From contig DAMAHZ010000008.1 of the NCBI GenBank assembly GCA_031993545.1, forward strand, positions 7,178 to 71,177: a stretch of 64,000 nucleotides of DNA. Direction: 5' to 3'. A program made the translations under genes and the position numbers. This document shows positions 53,500 to 63,535 of the stretch, piece after piece; position 1 is the stretch's first letter, and every line of letters begins with the position of its first letter. Source of the DNA: UBA1535 sp002323775. Its GTDB lineage: Bacteria; Bacillota; Clostridia; Tissierellales; Sedimentibacteraceae. Under the pieces are notes generated by a model that was not told where the DNA came from, ran no database searches, and worked only from the letters and a program-made list of their open reading frames with translations.

Positions 53500-54873
53500 A
53501 TGGCAAAAGTTAAGATAACAGAGACTTCGTTGCGTGATGGTCACCAGTCTTTGATTGCAACAAGACTATCAAACAATGAGATATTACCAATTGTTGAAGA
53601 AATGGACAAAGCAGGCTTTTACTCAATGGAAGTTTGGGGAGGAGCAACATTTGATTCTTGTTTAAGATTTTTGAATGAAGATCCATGGGAAAGATTAAGA
53701 CAAATTAAAAAAAGAGTTAAAAACACAAAGCTTCAAATGTTATCAAGAGGTCAAAACATACTTGGCTATAAACACTATGCAGATGATATCGTTGAAAAAT
53801 TTATAAGAAATGCTATTGCTGAAGGTATTGATATTGTAAGAGTATTTGATGCTCTAAACGATATTCGAAATATGAAAAAAACAATTGATACAGTAAAAAA
53901 AGAAGGTGCTCATTGTCAATGTGCTATTTCATACACAATAAGCCCTGTTCACACAATAGAGTTCTATGTCAATCTAATCAAGCAATTTGAATCTGCCGGA
54001 GCTGACTCAATATGTATAAAGGACATGTCAGGAATTTTGCTGCCATATAGAGCACACGAGCTAATAACTGAAATTAAAAAGGCTACAAAGCTTCCAATAG
54101 AGCTTCATAACCACTGCACAAGCGGTATAGCTCAGATGGCTATGCTTAAGGCTATAGAAGCCGGAATTGACATAGTTGATACTGCTATATCTCCACTTTC
54201 ATCCGGTACATCACAGCCTGCAACAGAGTCACTTGTTTCGACTTTAATGGGTACAGAATTTGATACTGGAATAGATCTTGATTGTCTAGGAAGAATTGCA
54301 GATTACTTTAAGCCTATAATGAATAAATATGTAGAAAATAAAACATTAAGTACAAAAGCACTCATGACAGAGCCTAAAACATTGCAATTCCAAGTTCCGG
54401 GTGGTATGTTATCAAATATGATATCACAAATGAAGGACTTAAATGCTTCTGATAAATATGAGGATGTACTGGCTGAAATTCCAAAAATTAGAGAAGAATT
54501 AGGATATCCTCCACTTGTTACTCCACTAAGTCAAATGGTAGGAAGTCAAGCGGTGTTTAATATAATATCAGGCGGAAGATATAAGGTAATACCTACAGAA
54601 ATTAAAAAATATGTTCAAGGCTTATACGGAAAACCAGCAGTTGAAATTTCTCCGGAAATAACTAAGCAAATAATCGGAAATGAAAAGGTAGTTACTGTTA
54701 GACCTGCTGACTTATTAGAGCCTGAATTTGAGAAGAACAAAGCAGAAATAGGAGATTTAGCAGAGTCAGAAAATGACGTTCTATCATATGCTCTTTTCCC
54801 TCAAGTAGCTAAGGAATTCTTTGAAAAAAGACGTTTTAAACAGTTTGAAAACTCTGAAAGAGGAACTATATAG
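53500..54873 (+). CDS. Oxaloacetate decarboxylase/pyruvate carboxylase carboxyltransferase subunit
   Basis: 457 residues. HMGL-like TIM barrel with TETSLRDGHQSLIATRL at the N-terminus, the catalytic Lys in CIKDMSG and the metal-binding ELHNHCTSG. It stops after the conserved PycA domain, so the biotinyl domain is absent and a separate biotin carrier must be supplied from elsewhere. Could belong to a sodium-pumping oxaloacetate decarboxylase or a split transcarboxylase; no partner genes are in this window. AGAGAAAGGAAA precedes the ATG. Own terminator follows. Confidence 0.88.
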   Translation: MAKVKITETSLRDGHQSLIATRLSNNEILPIVEEMDKAGFYSMEVWGGATFDSCLRFLNEDPWERLRQIKKRVKNTKLQMLSRGQNILGYKHYADDIVEKFIRNAIAEGIDIVRVFDALNDIRNMKKTIDTVKKEGAHCQCAISYTISPVHTIEFYVNLIKQFESAGADSICIKDMSGILLPYRAHELITEIKKATKLPIELHNHCTSGIAQMAMLKAIEAGIDIVDTAISPLSSGTSQPATESLVSTLMGTEFDTGIDLDCLGRIADYFKPIMNKYVENKTLSTKALMTEPKTLQFQVPGGMLSNMISQMKDLNASDKYEDVLAEIPKIREELGYPPLVTPLSQMVGSQAVFNIISGGRYKVIPTEIKKYVQGLYGKPAVEISPEITKQIIGNEKVVTVRPADLLEPEFEKNKAEIGDLAESENDVLSYALFPQVAKEFFEKRRFKQFENSERGTI

Positions 54874-54889
54874 ATATTTTTAAAGAAAT

Positions 54890-54930
54890 AAAGTCGCAGA
54901 CTACAAAAAGTTTAGCGACTTTGTTTTTTA
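54890..54930 (+). terminator. Terminator of the carboxyltransferase gene
   Basis: AAAGTCGC pairs with GCGACTTT, followed by GTTTTTT. Confidence 0.85.
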
Positions 54931-55270
54931 ACTACAAGTTTTTTTATTATCTTCAAACCAAAACTGTAAAATATCAAATAGATTATCATTAACAAAAAAC
55001 AACTAAGTGAATTTTTAATCCCCCGAGCTGTATTTGTTTTGGTAAGCTTGTTAATTAAAGAGAAAGTTAAACCCATAAATGTAAACCTAAATATAAAAAA
55101 ATTATATTCTACTAATTGTTCGATACTTCCTACATCTTTATTATAAGAATCCTCGATTTGAATATTATATAACAGTTCAATAAAATCAATAAGATAACCA
55201 TTATAGTTATCATCACAGGAAATGTTATAAGCACCATCCTCAGTAATTAGTTGAACTTTTTAATTAGCAT
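54912..55270 (-). pseudogene. Broken small membrane protein gene, unknown family
   Basis: A minus-strand frame reads KVQLITEDGAYNISCDDNY, IDFIELLYNIQIEDSYN, then a hydrophobic part (FFIFRFTFMGLTFSLINKLT) and a final helix ending KKLVVKKQSR, about 115 residues. It has no start: a stop lies just before KVQL. One extra A in a five-A run would join it to an ATG at 55270 (MLIKK). No ribosome binding site precedes that ATG. Likely a decayed or truncated gene; I do not recognise the family. Its 3' end overlaps the preceding terminator. Confidence 0.45.
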
Positions 55271-55296
55271 TAGGATGAAATTATCTTTTAAATATT

Positions 55297-55337
55297 AAAA
55301 AGCAGGTACTACGACACCTTTAACGTAATATCTGCTT
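55297..55337 (-). terminator. Weak hairpin after the lipoprotein gene
   Basis: On the minus strand AAGCAGATA pairs with TACCTGCTT followed by TTTAAT; a plausible but weak terminator, 140 bases past the lipoprotein stop. Confidence 0.45.
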
Positions 55338-55478
55338 CATTTTCTGTTTTTAGAAATGCCTGACGAATTATCCTTTATTTTAATAAATTTTTCATTATTT
55401 TTGAGATTTTATCAAGCTTTCCTTATAAAATAAAAGTGTAAGATTACAACTATAAAGATAATGATATATATAACATTA

Positions 55479-56057
55479 TCAATATGTTTCCGTAATACAC
55501 CCATACCAGGGATTTGTCCAGCCTTCTGTACCTTCGTGATAGTATATAGTCGGAAGTGGTGGATCTAGCAAATAATTACCAGTTGCGGGTGCATCTCCTT
55601 CAAAATATATAGATTGCAAATTATATCCACTATCAAATGCACTATTCCCTATAAGCGTTACACTAGCGGGAATCGTAACCCACTTCAAATTGATACATCC
55701 TTTAAATGCTCGGTCTTGAATTACAATCACACCGTCTGGAATTATGACTGAGGTTAATGTGTTGCAGTCCTCAAAAGCTCCAGTTTCATTAAGTGTGTTT
55801 CCGATAGCAGTCACCTTCTTTCCATCAATTGTAGCCGGTATTTCTATATACCCGCCATCACCTGTGTACTTGGTTATGGTCACTGTATTATCGCTGTTAA
55901 CCACAAATTGATATTCACCGGACACCATATTTATCGGCTGATTAATATCTGGTGTTTTTGATAAATCGCCATTTCTTGAACAAGCACTAAAAATTAATAT
56001 AATAACTAAGGATAGCATTGTGACAACTGCTGTCCGCAAAAAGTTTGTATGTTTCAT
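55479..56057 (-). CDS. BspA-like leucine-rich repeat lipoprotein
   Basis: 192 residues. N-terminal signal with lipobox LIFSAC (Cys26), so predicted to be lipid-anchored outside the membrane. Residues ~70-160 hold LRR_5 (BspA/TpLRR) repeats: ITSVIIPDGVIVIQDRAFKGC-type and LKWVTIPASVTLIGNSAF. Such repeats bind host or matrix ligands in some anaerobes; here it is short, with only about three repeats. The start at 56057 gives a normal signal peptide. Stands alone between intergenic stretches. Confidence 0.85.
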   Translation of the reverse strand: MKHTNFLRTAVVTMLSLVIILIFSACSRNGDLSKTPDINQPINMVSGEYQFVVNSDNTVTITKYTGDGGYIEIPATIDGKKVTAIGNTLNETGAFEDCNTLTSVIIPDGVIVIQDRAFKGCINLKWVTIPASVTLIGNSAFDSGYNLQSIYFEGDAPATGNYLLDPPLPTIYYHEGTEGWTNPWYGCITETY

Positions 56058-56500
56058 TTTACAATCACTCTAATACTTATCAGTATATATAAATTTAAAA
56101 ATTTTTCTCTTAGTTCCATTTCTATTATATCCTCCCGCTCTCCATATAATCTACCCCCTACCCTCAACTATAATTATTGCATTCTATAAGACGAATTAGA
56201 ATATATTTTGTTCCTCAATTACTACTAATTTTATATGGTATTTAACTTTTTTTATAATTTTTATACATTTAACCACATAATGGATAAATTGACGTTTTTC
56301 CAACAGAAATTTAAGAAAAAAATTATTTTATTTCTTTATCTCTTGCCCTATAGAAATACAATTTATTATTTAAAAACATTATTAAATCTATCTGAATTAA
56401 TCTAAATCTCTTTATAATTCAGGAATAAACAATAATAGTTGTTTCAACATCATATATAAAATTGAAATTTAGTTGCTTTGTTCTTTGTACAAAAATATAA
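56058..56500. other. Intergenic DNA, nothing recognisable
   Basis: About 440 bases of AT-rich DNA with no gene, RNA structure or repeat that I can support. Confidence 0.5.
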
Positions 56501-56540
56501 AAAAATATGCCTTGAGATTATAAACCTCAAGGCATATTTT
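56501..56540. terminator. Terminator of the GH4 glycosidase gene
   Basis: AAAAATATGCCTTGAG pairs with CTCAAGGCATATTTT, about 80 bases past the stop at 56620. Confidence 0.85.
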
Positions 56541-56619
56541 CCGTATTCAATTTTCTTTTTTTAATTATCTATATGCTACCCAAGATATTTAAGCTGTCTT
56601 CTCACAATAAATTTAATTA

Positions 56620-57942
56620 TTATTTATATTCTTTCATAAATCCAACTTCTTGATGTGCTTCTATTAATTCGTCGCACATTTTCACTATATCATCTATTGA
56701 AAGCTCAGCTGCTGTGTGTGGCTCTAACAAAGCTGCTTGATATATTGCTTCCCTTTTCTTAGATACAGCTGCATCTATTGTTAATAACTGTGTATTGATG
56801 TTTGTCATGTTCATCGCTGCAAGCTGTTGCGGCAAATCTCCTATGACTGTTGGGTTAATTCCAGAGCCATCAACCATGCACGGAACTTCAACACAGGCAT
56901 TAGAAGGTAAATTAGTTATCAAGCCAGTATTCATGACATTTCCGCCAATTTTGTAAGGCTTATTAGTTACCATCGCCTCCATTATGTATGACGCATATTC
57001 TGTAGTTCTTTTGTGAGTTACTTGTCCGCCTTTGTATAAATCTTCTTTTTGCTTTTTCCAATTAGCTATTTGCTCTATACATCTTCTTGGATATTCATCA
57101 AGAGGTATATTGTATCTGTCAATTAGCTCAGGATATTTAGACTTAATGAAAAATGGGTTGTACTCTGCATTATGCTCACTACTCTCTGTGCAATAGTGTC
57201 CAAAGTATTTGATATACTCATATCTAACCATATCATGGTGCTTTTCATTTTTATTTTTCTCTAAAGCTTTTTGTCTAATTAAAGGATATAGGTCATTGCC
57301 TTTCATATCTGTAATTTCCAACAACCATCCCATGTGGTTAATACCAGCAATTTTATCTATAAATCCATCTACCTCTATTCCTAATCCCTTTAATAACCAT
57401 TTTGAACAGCCTTGTACACTGTGGCATAATCCTACTGTTTTTACTTTAGTATGACGAAGCATGTAGCCTGTAAGCATTGCCATAGGATTTGTATAATTTA
57501 AGAACCATGCGTTAGGGCATACTTCTTCCATATCATCAGCAAAATCTCTAAGCACAGGGATAGTTCTTAAAGCTCTGAATATTCCTCCTATACCAACTGT
57601 GTCTGCAATTGTTTGACGAAGACCATATTTTTTTGGCACCTCAAAGTCTATGATAGTGCAAGGGTCATAAAGACCTACTTGAATTGCATCAACAACAAAA
57701 TTAGCACCTCTTAGAGCTTCTTTTCTGTTTTTTACACCTAGGTACTTTTTAACTACAGCTCTTGATTCATTGCAATTTTTATTTATTGCAACAATTAACT
57801 CATAGGACTCGTCCAGTCTTTCCTCATCAATGTCATATAGTGCTATCTCAGCGTCCTGAATAGATGGCGTAAGCATTATATCGCCTAAAACGTTTTTAGC
57901 GAAAATTGTACTGCCTGCACCCATAAAAGTAACTTTAATCAT
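56620..57942 (-). CDS. melA: Alpha-galactosidase/alpha-glucosidase, glycoside hydrolase family 4
   Basis: NAD-dependent family 4 glycosidase; likely MelA-type alpha-galactosidase because galactokinase is encoded nearby. 440 residues. NAD motif VTFMGAGSTIFAKN, then NYTNPMAMLTG and GLCHSVQGC, whose Cys with the following His binds the catalytic metal (C-H of the family). INHMGWL is the other conserved block. The ATG at 57942 follows AGGAGG. Divergent from an AraC regulator. No sugar transporter is present in the window. Confidence 0.9.
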   Translation of the reverse strand: MIKVTFMGAGSTIFAKNVLGDIMLTPSIQDAEIALYDIDEERLDESYELIVAINKNCNESRAVVKKYLGVKNRKEALRGANFVVDAIQVGLYDPCTIIDFEVPKKYGLRQTIADTVGIGGIFRALRTIPVLRDFADDMEEVCPNAWFLNYTNPMAMLTGYMLRHTKVKTVGLCHSVQGCSKWLLKGLGIEVDGFIDKIAGINHMGWLLEITDMKGNDLYPLIRQKALEKNKNEKHHDMVRYEYIKYFGHYCTESSEHNAEYNPFFIKSKYPELIDRYNIPLDEYPRRCIEQIANWKKQKEDLYKGGQVTHKRTTEYASYIMEAMVTNKPYKIGGNVMNTGLITNLPSNACVEVPCMVDGSGINPTVIGDLPQQLAAMNMTNINTQLLTIDAAVSKKREAIYQAALLEPHTAAELSIDDIVKMCDELIEAHQEVGFMKEYK

Positions 57943-58117
57943 TTTCTCCTCCTGATTTTTTAATATTTTCAATAAAAATTATAATGTTTTTCAATTTAAG
58001 ATATTTGTTTCATCATTGTTCAATGTACTTCGTTTTCATTATATAAAATATTTAATTTAAAAAACATTGTAAAAAGTAAGTATAATATGTTAAAATGTAA
58101 GATATCGGAGGTTAAAT

Positions 58118-58876
58118 ATGTATGTAGATTTTGCAATTGAAAATAAAAGTTTTTTTGATTTAAACCCTCTAATCTGCGGATATGAATATTGTAAAAGCTC
58201 CCATAGCTTCGGACCTGCTAAGCGAAGTCACTATTTGATACATTATGTTGTTAGAGGAAAAGGAATGTTTCACACATCCAGTGAAACTTATTATGTTAAA
58301 AAGGGTGAATGTTTTTTAATAAAACCCGACGAAATAACAACATATGTTGCAGACAAGGACGAGCCTTGGTATTATATATGGATTGGTTTTGACGGTAATT
58401 TAGCAAAAAGACTTGATAACATTGAGGTACCTGTATTTAAAATGCCTTATAATGTTTTTGAAGAAATGTTAAGTGTAAACGAATATCTTGGAACAAGAGA
58501 AGAATTTCTCAGCAGTAAGTTATTCTCTATTTTTTCATATATATTTATTAAAGAAAAGAGAGATAATCATATTGAAATTGTTAAAAACTATATTAACAAC
58601 AATTATATGAGAAAAATATATATTGAAGATATTGCTAAAGTTGTAAATCTTGACAGGCACTATTTATCTAATATTTTTAAAAAAAGTGAAGGTATATCGA
58701 TGAAAGAATACCTAACTAAAAAGAGAATGAATGAGGCAAAAAAACTATTGCTTGCAAATTATAGCATAAAAGAAATCTGCTTTATGGTAGGCTATGATGA
58801 TATATTTGTTTTTTCTAAAGCTTTTAAAAATCTTTGCGGGGTATCACCAAAAAACTGGATAAAAATTAACAACTAA
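58118..58876 (+). CDS. AraC family transcriptional regulator
   Basis: 252 residues. N-terminal cupin-like sensor (HYVVRGKGMFHTSSETYYVKKG-type fold, ECFLIKPDEI), C-terminal double HTH (YIEDIAKVVNLDRHYLSNIFK and IKEICFMVGYDDIFVFSKAFK). The gene is divergent from the GH4 glycosidase and faces galactokinase, so it probably activates alpha-galactoside use. CGGAGG precedes the ATG. A small hairpin TTAACAACTA...TAGTTGTTAA overlaps its 3' end. Confidence 0.92.
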   Translation: MYVDFAIENKSFFDLNPLICGYEYCKSSHSFGPAKRSHYLIHYVVRGKGMFHTSSETYYVKKGECFLIKPDEITTYVADKDEPWYYIWIGFDGNLAKRLDNIEVPVFKMPYNVFEEMLSVNEYLGTREEFLSSKLFSIFSYIFIKEKRDNHIEIVKNYINNNYMRKIYIEDIAKVVNLDRHYLSNIFKKSEGISMKEYLTKKRMNEAKKLLLANYSIKEICFMVGYDDIFVFSKAFKNLCGVSPKNWIKINN

Positions 58877-58944
58877 GAGCTATAGTACCTCCTAGTTGTT
58901 AAAATCAAAATTTTATTAAAATAACGATAAATTTATATTGCTTG

Positions 58945-60219
58945 CTATAAAACTAGCATTGCACCATATTTTCTTATTTTAAGTACTAAGCAAGCTCCCT
59001 TGCCAAATACACTTTCTATACCTTGTTTATATGTCTGTACGTAGTCCTCATCAACAAAAGCTTGTATAGTACCGGCAAAGCCTCCGCCATGCACTCTGCA
59101 CACTCCATGACTTCCAAGTATTTTTTCAGTCATAAATAAAGCAATAGACATGCTTTGCTCATTTATATCATGCTGTGAAAAAACATTTTGCAGATATTTA
59201 AAAGAGCTGTCACCAGAGCTTTTGACTATGCTTTTAAATTCTATAAAATTATTTTCTTGCAATTTTTCAACACATTCACACACTCTTTTATTTTCTTCAA
59301 AAAAATGTATAGCTCTTAGAACAGCTCTATCGCCATATTTTTCTCTTAAAGTAATTATATCTTTATAAAATACTTCTTCATTTATATCTCGAAGTTTAGG
59401 TTTACCATAATGATTGGCAATTTTACTCATTTCATTTGGTATAGCCGCATACTCATTTGTTAAGCCTTCATGTGAGGCTTTAGTATCAACTATACATAGG
59501 CATGAATTATGCTTTGATAAATCAAGCTTTATTTTATTATAAGAAGCTCTTTCTCCATCAAAATCTATATATACTAAACCGCCGATGCTTGATGCCATCT
59601 GGTCCATCAGACCACATGGCTTGCCATAATATTCTCTTTCTGCATATTGTCCAGCCTTTGCAAGCTCTACTGGCTCTATTTTTCCGTCGTTATACAGACA
59701 AGAAATTATAATACCGACTAAATTTTCAAATGCCGCTGAAGATGATAAACCTGAGCCTATAAGCACATCACTTGTTATGCACGCATTAAATCCGCCAATT
59801 TTATAGCCTAAAAATTTAAGCCTGTACACTACACCTCTAATGATAGCTTCTGAATTTGCAGCTTGTGATTCACTTTTCTCTAGCGAATTAATATCTATCT
59901 TATTTAATTTTTTTCCATCAGTTATAATTGAAATCATTCCATCATCGCTTTTTGAAACTACTGATAATATGTCCAAATTTATAGCTCCGGCCAACACCAT
60001 ACCATTTTGATGATCAGTATGGTTTCCGCAAATTTCAGTTCTTCCGGGTGAGCTAAAAATATTTATATCACAATTTCCAAACAAATCTTTAAATTCAGTC
60101 AATAATTTAATATATCTATTTTTTTGAACATCAAGAAGCTCTTTATCCTCATAAATGTCAATAATTCTTTCATCAAATCTGCCTAAATCTATTTCTTTTA
60201 AAGCATAATCTAAAATCAT
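58945..60219 (-). CDS. galK: Galactokinase
   Basis: GHMP kinase that phosphorylates galactose at C1. About 424 residues: GRTEICGNHTDHQNGMVL (galactose binding), LIGSGLSSSAAFENLVG (phosphate-binding GLSSS motif) and CRVHGGGFAGTIQAF (GHMP motif 3). The ATG at 60219 is chosen; a GTG four codons earlier overlaps the GAGGAG. Downstream of the EAL gene by a 14-base gap on the same strand. Complements the GH4 alpha-galactosidase; no galT/galE here. Confidence 0.92.
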   Translation of the reverse strand: MILDYALKEIDLGRFDERIIDIYEDKELLDVQKNRYIKLLTEFKDLFGNCDINIFSSPGRTEICGNHTDHQNGMVLAGAINLDILSVVSKSDDGMISIITDGKKLNKIDINSLEKSESQAANSEAIIRGVVYRLKFLGYKIGGFNACITSDVLIGSGLSSSAAFENLVGIIISCLYNDGKIEPVELAKAGQYAEREYYGKPCGLMDQMASSIGGLVYIDFDGERASYNKIKLDLSKHNSCLCIVDTKASHEGLTNEYAAIPNEMSKIANHYGKPKLRDINEEVFYKDIITLREKYGDRAVLRAIHFFEENKRVCECVEKLQENNFIEFKSIVKSSGDSSFKYLQNVFSQHDINEQSMSIALFMTEKILGSHGVCRVHGGGFAGTIQAFVDEDYVQTYKQGIESVFGKGACLVLKIRKYGAMLVL

Positions 60220-60245
60220 AATTCTATGCACTCCTCTAATTAACT

Positions 60246-62381
60246 TTACTTCACCAATCTATTTTTTATGTCTTCTATATTGGAAACCACTCCAATTACT
60301 TTTGTTAAATTATTACCTTCATCGTAAATTCCTCTTGCTGAAATTGCATACCAATTATACTGATTATTGATATTTCTTAATTGAAATTTGCTTTTTACCA
60401 CACATTGAGGGTCATTTACTATTTTCATAAATGTATCGGTAAATTCTTCTACGTCCTTATTCTGTATTATTTTAAAATCTATAAGCGATTGAATTAATGA
60501 TGATGTAAATGGTGTAGCACCAAACTCCTTAACAAAACTACTAAAATTTACCATTTTTCTAGTTTGTAAATCATACTCAAATATAATATCCCCTGTCATC
60601 TCAAGAACATGCTGATACCTTTCTTCATTATGTCTTAAGGCTTCCTGAGCTATTTTTTCCTCTGTTATATTGTCAACAGAGCCTAAAAATAAAGTTCTTT
60701 CAGGGCTGTTTAATATTACTCTCATACGGAGGAATAAATACATTAATTTATTAGTTAAAATATTTGTAATCCTAAATTCCAGAGTGGCTTCACCATTATC
60801 TTTTTTTGCCTGATCAAGTCTTTCATAAAATACAAGTCTATCATCCTGATTTATATATTCCCTTAATCTCGGAACCATCTTATACAATGTATCTATATCT
60901 ATATCAATAACTTCATAAAATCTATCATTTACCCTTAATATATCAAAATTATTTCCTTTTAATTCAAATATGCCTAAGCCTCCTATGAAGCTATTGAATA
61001 AAATATTTACCTGCGAGTTTGGATCCCAAAACTCGTGTAAATCAACAAATGTTTCCGGCATCTTATAGCCATCAGCCTTGCTGTGATTGTCATTAGTAGA
61101 TAGTAATTCTTCAAAATCTTTGCAGGGCATCGGTTTTGCAAAATAATAGCCTTGACCTTTGTTGCAGCCTATACTTTTTAAGAATTCAACCTGCTCTTTT
61201 GTTTCAACTCCCTCTGCTACTACTGGAAGGTCAAGCCATTTAGCCATACTAACTATTGAATTAAGAATATTAGCACTTCTTCCTTCTGAATTTACTGATT
61301 TCATAAATCTTAAATCTAGCTTCAATACATCAACAGGAACTTGATTTAACATATTTAATGAAGAATAGCCTGTTCCAAAATCATCCATTTCAACCGTGAA
61401 GCCAAGTTTTTTTAATTTAATTACAGTTTCAATTAGCTGTGTTGGGTTTTCCATATAAGATGTTTCAGTAATTTCAAGCTCTAACAATTTTATTGGTATG
61501 TTATATTTATCAATTAATGCTTTTAAGTTTCTGCATAGATTTGGATTATATATATCGATACGTGACACATTGACTGATATTGGTACTATAGGTAAACCAG
61601 CATCAATCCATTTTCTTAAGGATTTGCAAGTAAATTCCCAAACATATTCATCCATATCAGTAATAAATCCAGTCTTTTCAAATATTGGGATAAATTTTTG
61701 AGGTTGAATCATTCCCTTTTTAGGATGTATCCAACGAACTAAAGCCTCTGCTCCTGCTAATTTAGTATCTGAAAGAATATATTTTGGTTGATAATAAACT
61801 TTAAATTCTCCATTTTTTAATGCGTTATGCATATCATTTATTATTTCTTGTTCTTCTAGCAAACTATTTCTGTGAGTTTCCTCATAATAGGAGTATATTC
61901 TATTGTAACTGCCCTTTACACTCTTTAGTGCCATATTTGCTCTGTCAAACATGCTCGAAACAGATAAATCTCTATTTTCAACTCTATAAATACCAAAGCA
62001 CATTGATATGTTTATATCCAACGGATACATTGACAAATGATGTTTTAAAGACTTTGCAAATCTTTCCTCATATCCATCTTCACGAATTTTGCAGATTGCA
62101 AAATTATCTGCATATAGCCTGCTAAAGCTCTCATATTCGCTATCAGTTAAACTCTTTAAAATATAGCATATGTAAATTAAAAGCTTGTCTCCTTCATCAG
62201 TACCATATAAATCATTTATAACCTTAAACCTATCAATATTTAAACTAATGATATCATATTCTGTATCAAAATTTTCCGATAAGATATCTTGAGTTTTCCC
62301 ATAAAATTCTTCCATGCTGCATATTTTTTTCATATTAAAATCTTCGAACTCAGCTTTATCCAAAAAGTCACCTTCTTCCAT
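60246..62381 (-). CDS. Cyclic-di-GMP phosphodiesterase: degenerate GGDEF, EAL and PAS domains
   Basis: 711 residues, no membrane helix. Residues ~25-165: GGDEF-type domain in which the signature is replaced by RLYADNF, so it probably does not make c-di-GMP. Residues ~180-430: EAL domain with intact GAEALVRW, the DDFGTGYSSL loop and AEGVETKEQ, suggesting an active phosphodiesterase. The C-terminal ~130 residues (ILEMTGDIIFEYDLQ ... GVVSNIEDIKN) form a PAS/PAC sensor, and another PAS-like part precedes it. Upstream of galK on the same strand. Signal unknown. Confidence 0.9.
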   Translation of the reverse strand: MEEGDFLDKAEFEDFNMKKICSMEEFYGKTQDILSENFDTEYDIISLNIDRFKVINDLYGTDEGDKLLIYICYILKSLTDSEYESFSRLYADNFAICKIREDGYEERFAKSLKHHLSMYPLDINISMCFGIYRVENRDLSVSSMFDRANMALKSVKGSYNRIYSYYEETHRNSLLEEQEIINDMHNALKNGEFKVYYQPKYILSDTKLAGAEALVRWIHPKKGMIQPQKFIPIFEKTGFITDMDEYVWEFTCKSLRKWIDAGLPIVPISVNVSRIDIYNPNLCRNLKALIDKYNIPIKLLELEITETSYMENPTQLIETVIKLKKLGFTVEMDDFGTGYSSLNMLNQVPVDVLKLDLRFMKSVNSEGRSANILNSIVSMAKWLDLPVVAEGVETKEQVEFLKSIGCNKGQGYYFAKPMPCKDFEELLSTNDNHSKADGYKMPETFVDLHEFWDPNSQVNILFNSFIGGLGIFELKGNNFDILRVNDRFYEVIDIDIDTLYKMVPRLREYINQDDRLVFYERLDQAKKDNGEATLEFRITNILTNKLMYLFLRMRVILNSPERTLFLGSVDNITEEKIAQEALRHNEERYQHVLEMTGDIIFEYDLQTRKMVNFSSFVKEFGATPFTSSLIQSLIDFKIIQNKDVEEFTDTFMKIVNDPQCVVKSKFQLRNINNQYNWYAISARGIYDEGNNLTKVIGVVSNIEDIKNRLVK

Positions 62382-62570
62382 TTAAAAAATAGCATTAATT
62401 TGTCTAATTATATCAAATTTTGCCTCATATTGTAAATATAAAATTACATGAATTATATAATAAATTAATTTTAAAAAAGATTTTGATAATTTGCCACAAA
62501 TATTATATAATTGCTATATAAGATAAATTAATTGTAAACATTTATTATTTCACGCAATGGAGTGATAACT

Positions 62571-63467
62571 ATGAGGGATGAAAAAATTATTTATAAAAAA
62601 ACTTTTAAATTACCTAGTTTTTTAAGAAAGCTATTAATTTTATTATTTGTTATATCATCAATTATATTAATTATTGATGTAAGGACAAGACTTACTAAGC
62701 CTCTTGCACATGTAAAGCCCGACTATGAAAAGATATCAATTGTTAATTTGTTAAATAAAAACGAACTTTCAAATGATGATTATAAAGAGATTTTTTATCA
62801 GACTGGATTGGGAGTCAGCGCTATAGATAGTTTATTAGCTGATAAAACAAATGGTAAAGATAAGATACTCAAATTTCAAGAAAACTTTTTTAAGGATATC
62901 AGTATTTTTTATCAAAAAATTACACCTATAACCTATCAAGAAAGTGTGTTAGACGATAACGGAAATATTGTTTTTGGGACAGAGCTTGCTCCGTATGAAA
63001 ATGGATATATTTTAGTTACAAGAGCCACATATTCCGGTGGCTGGAGACATGGACACGCTGCAATAATTACTGACTCAATATATGGAGACGTATTGGAAGC
63101 AGCAGTGTTAGGTGAGGATTCTCAAATTGCAAACATTGATAGCTGGAGATATTATCCTAATTTTATGCTTTTAAAATTAAAAAATGTGGAACAGTCAAAG
63201 CTTGATGAGATAGCTGAATTTGCAGTAAAATCACTTTATAAAGTACCATATAAATTGACTGTTGGAATTTTTAGCTCAAAATATAAGGATGGATTTGACC
63301 CTACGGGAACTCACTGTTCACATTTGGTATGGTATCCGTTTAAAAAATTCGGATACGATTTAGATTCTAATGGAGGTATTCTCATAACACCTCAGGATAT
63401 TGCAAACAGCCCTTATCTTGAAGTAGTTCAGATTTATGGTTTTAATCCTAAGGAGTTGTGGAAATGA
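62571..63467 (+). CDS. YiiX-like permuted papain-fold hydrolase, membrane-anchored
   Basis: 298 residues. N-terminal membrane helix (residues ~19-40, LLILLFVISSIILIIDV) leads to an outside domain. The permuted NlpC/P60-like order has the His first (GGWRHGHAAIITDS) and the Cys later (GTHCSHLVWYPFKKFG), as in YaeF/YiiX (C92) enzymes. Substrate may be cell-wall peptide or lipid; unknown. The ATG at 62571 follows GGAGTGA; a GTG three codons upstream overlaps that site. Single gene. Confidence 0.85.
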   Translation: MRDEKIIYKKTFKLPSFLRKLLILLFVISSIILIIDVRTRLTKPLAHVKPDYEKISIVNLLNKNELSNDDYKEIFYQTGLGVSAIDSLLADKTNGKDKILKFQENFFKDISIFYQKITPITYQESVLDDNGNIVFGTELAPYENGYILVTRATYSGGWRHGHAAIITDSIYGDVLEAAVLGEDSQIANIDSWRYYPNFMLLKLKNVEQSKLDEIAEFAVKSLYKVPYKLTVGIFSSKYKDGFDPTGTHCSHLVWYPFKKFGYDLDSNGGILITPQDIANSPYLEVVQIYGFNPKELWK

Positions 63468-63501
63468 ATAATACAGGAGATGTTTCAACTGTTCTTGACA
63501 A

Positions 63502-63535
63502 ATAAAAAACAGGAGATTTCTCCTGTATTTTTATT
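63502..63535. terminator. Bidirectional terminator, YiiX-like gene and yajC
   Basis: AATAAAAAACAGGAGA pairs with TCTCCTGTATTTTTATT, between convergent stops. Confidence 0.85.
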
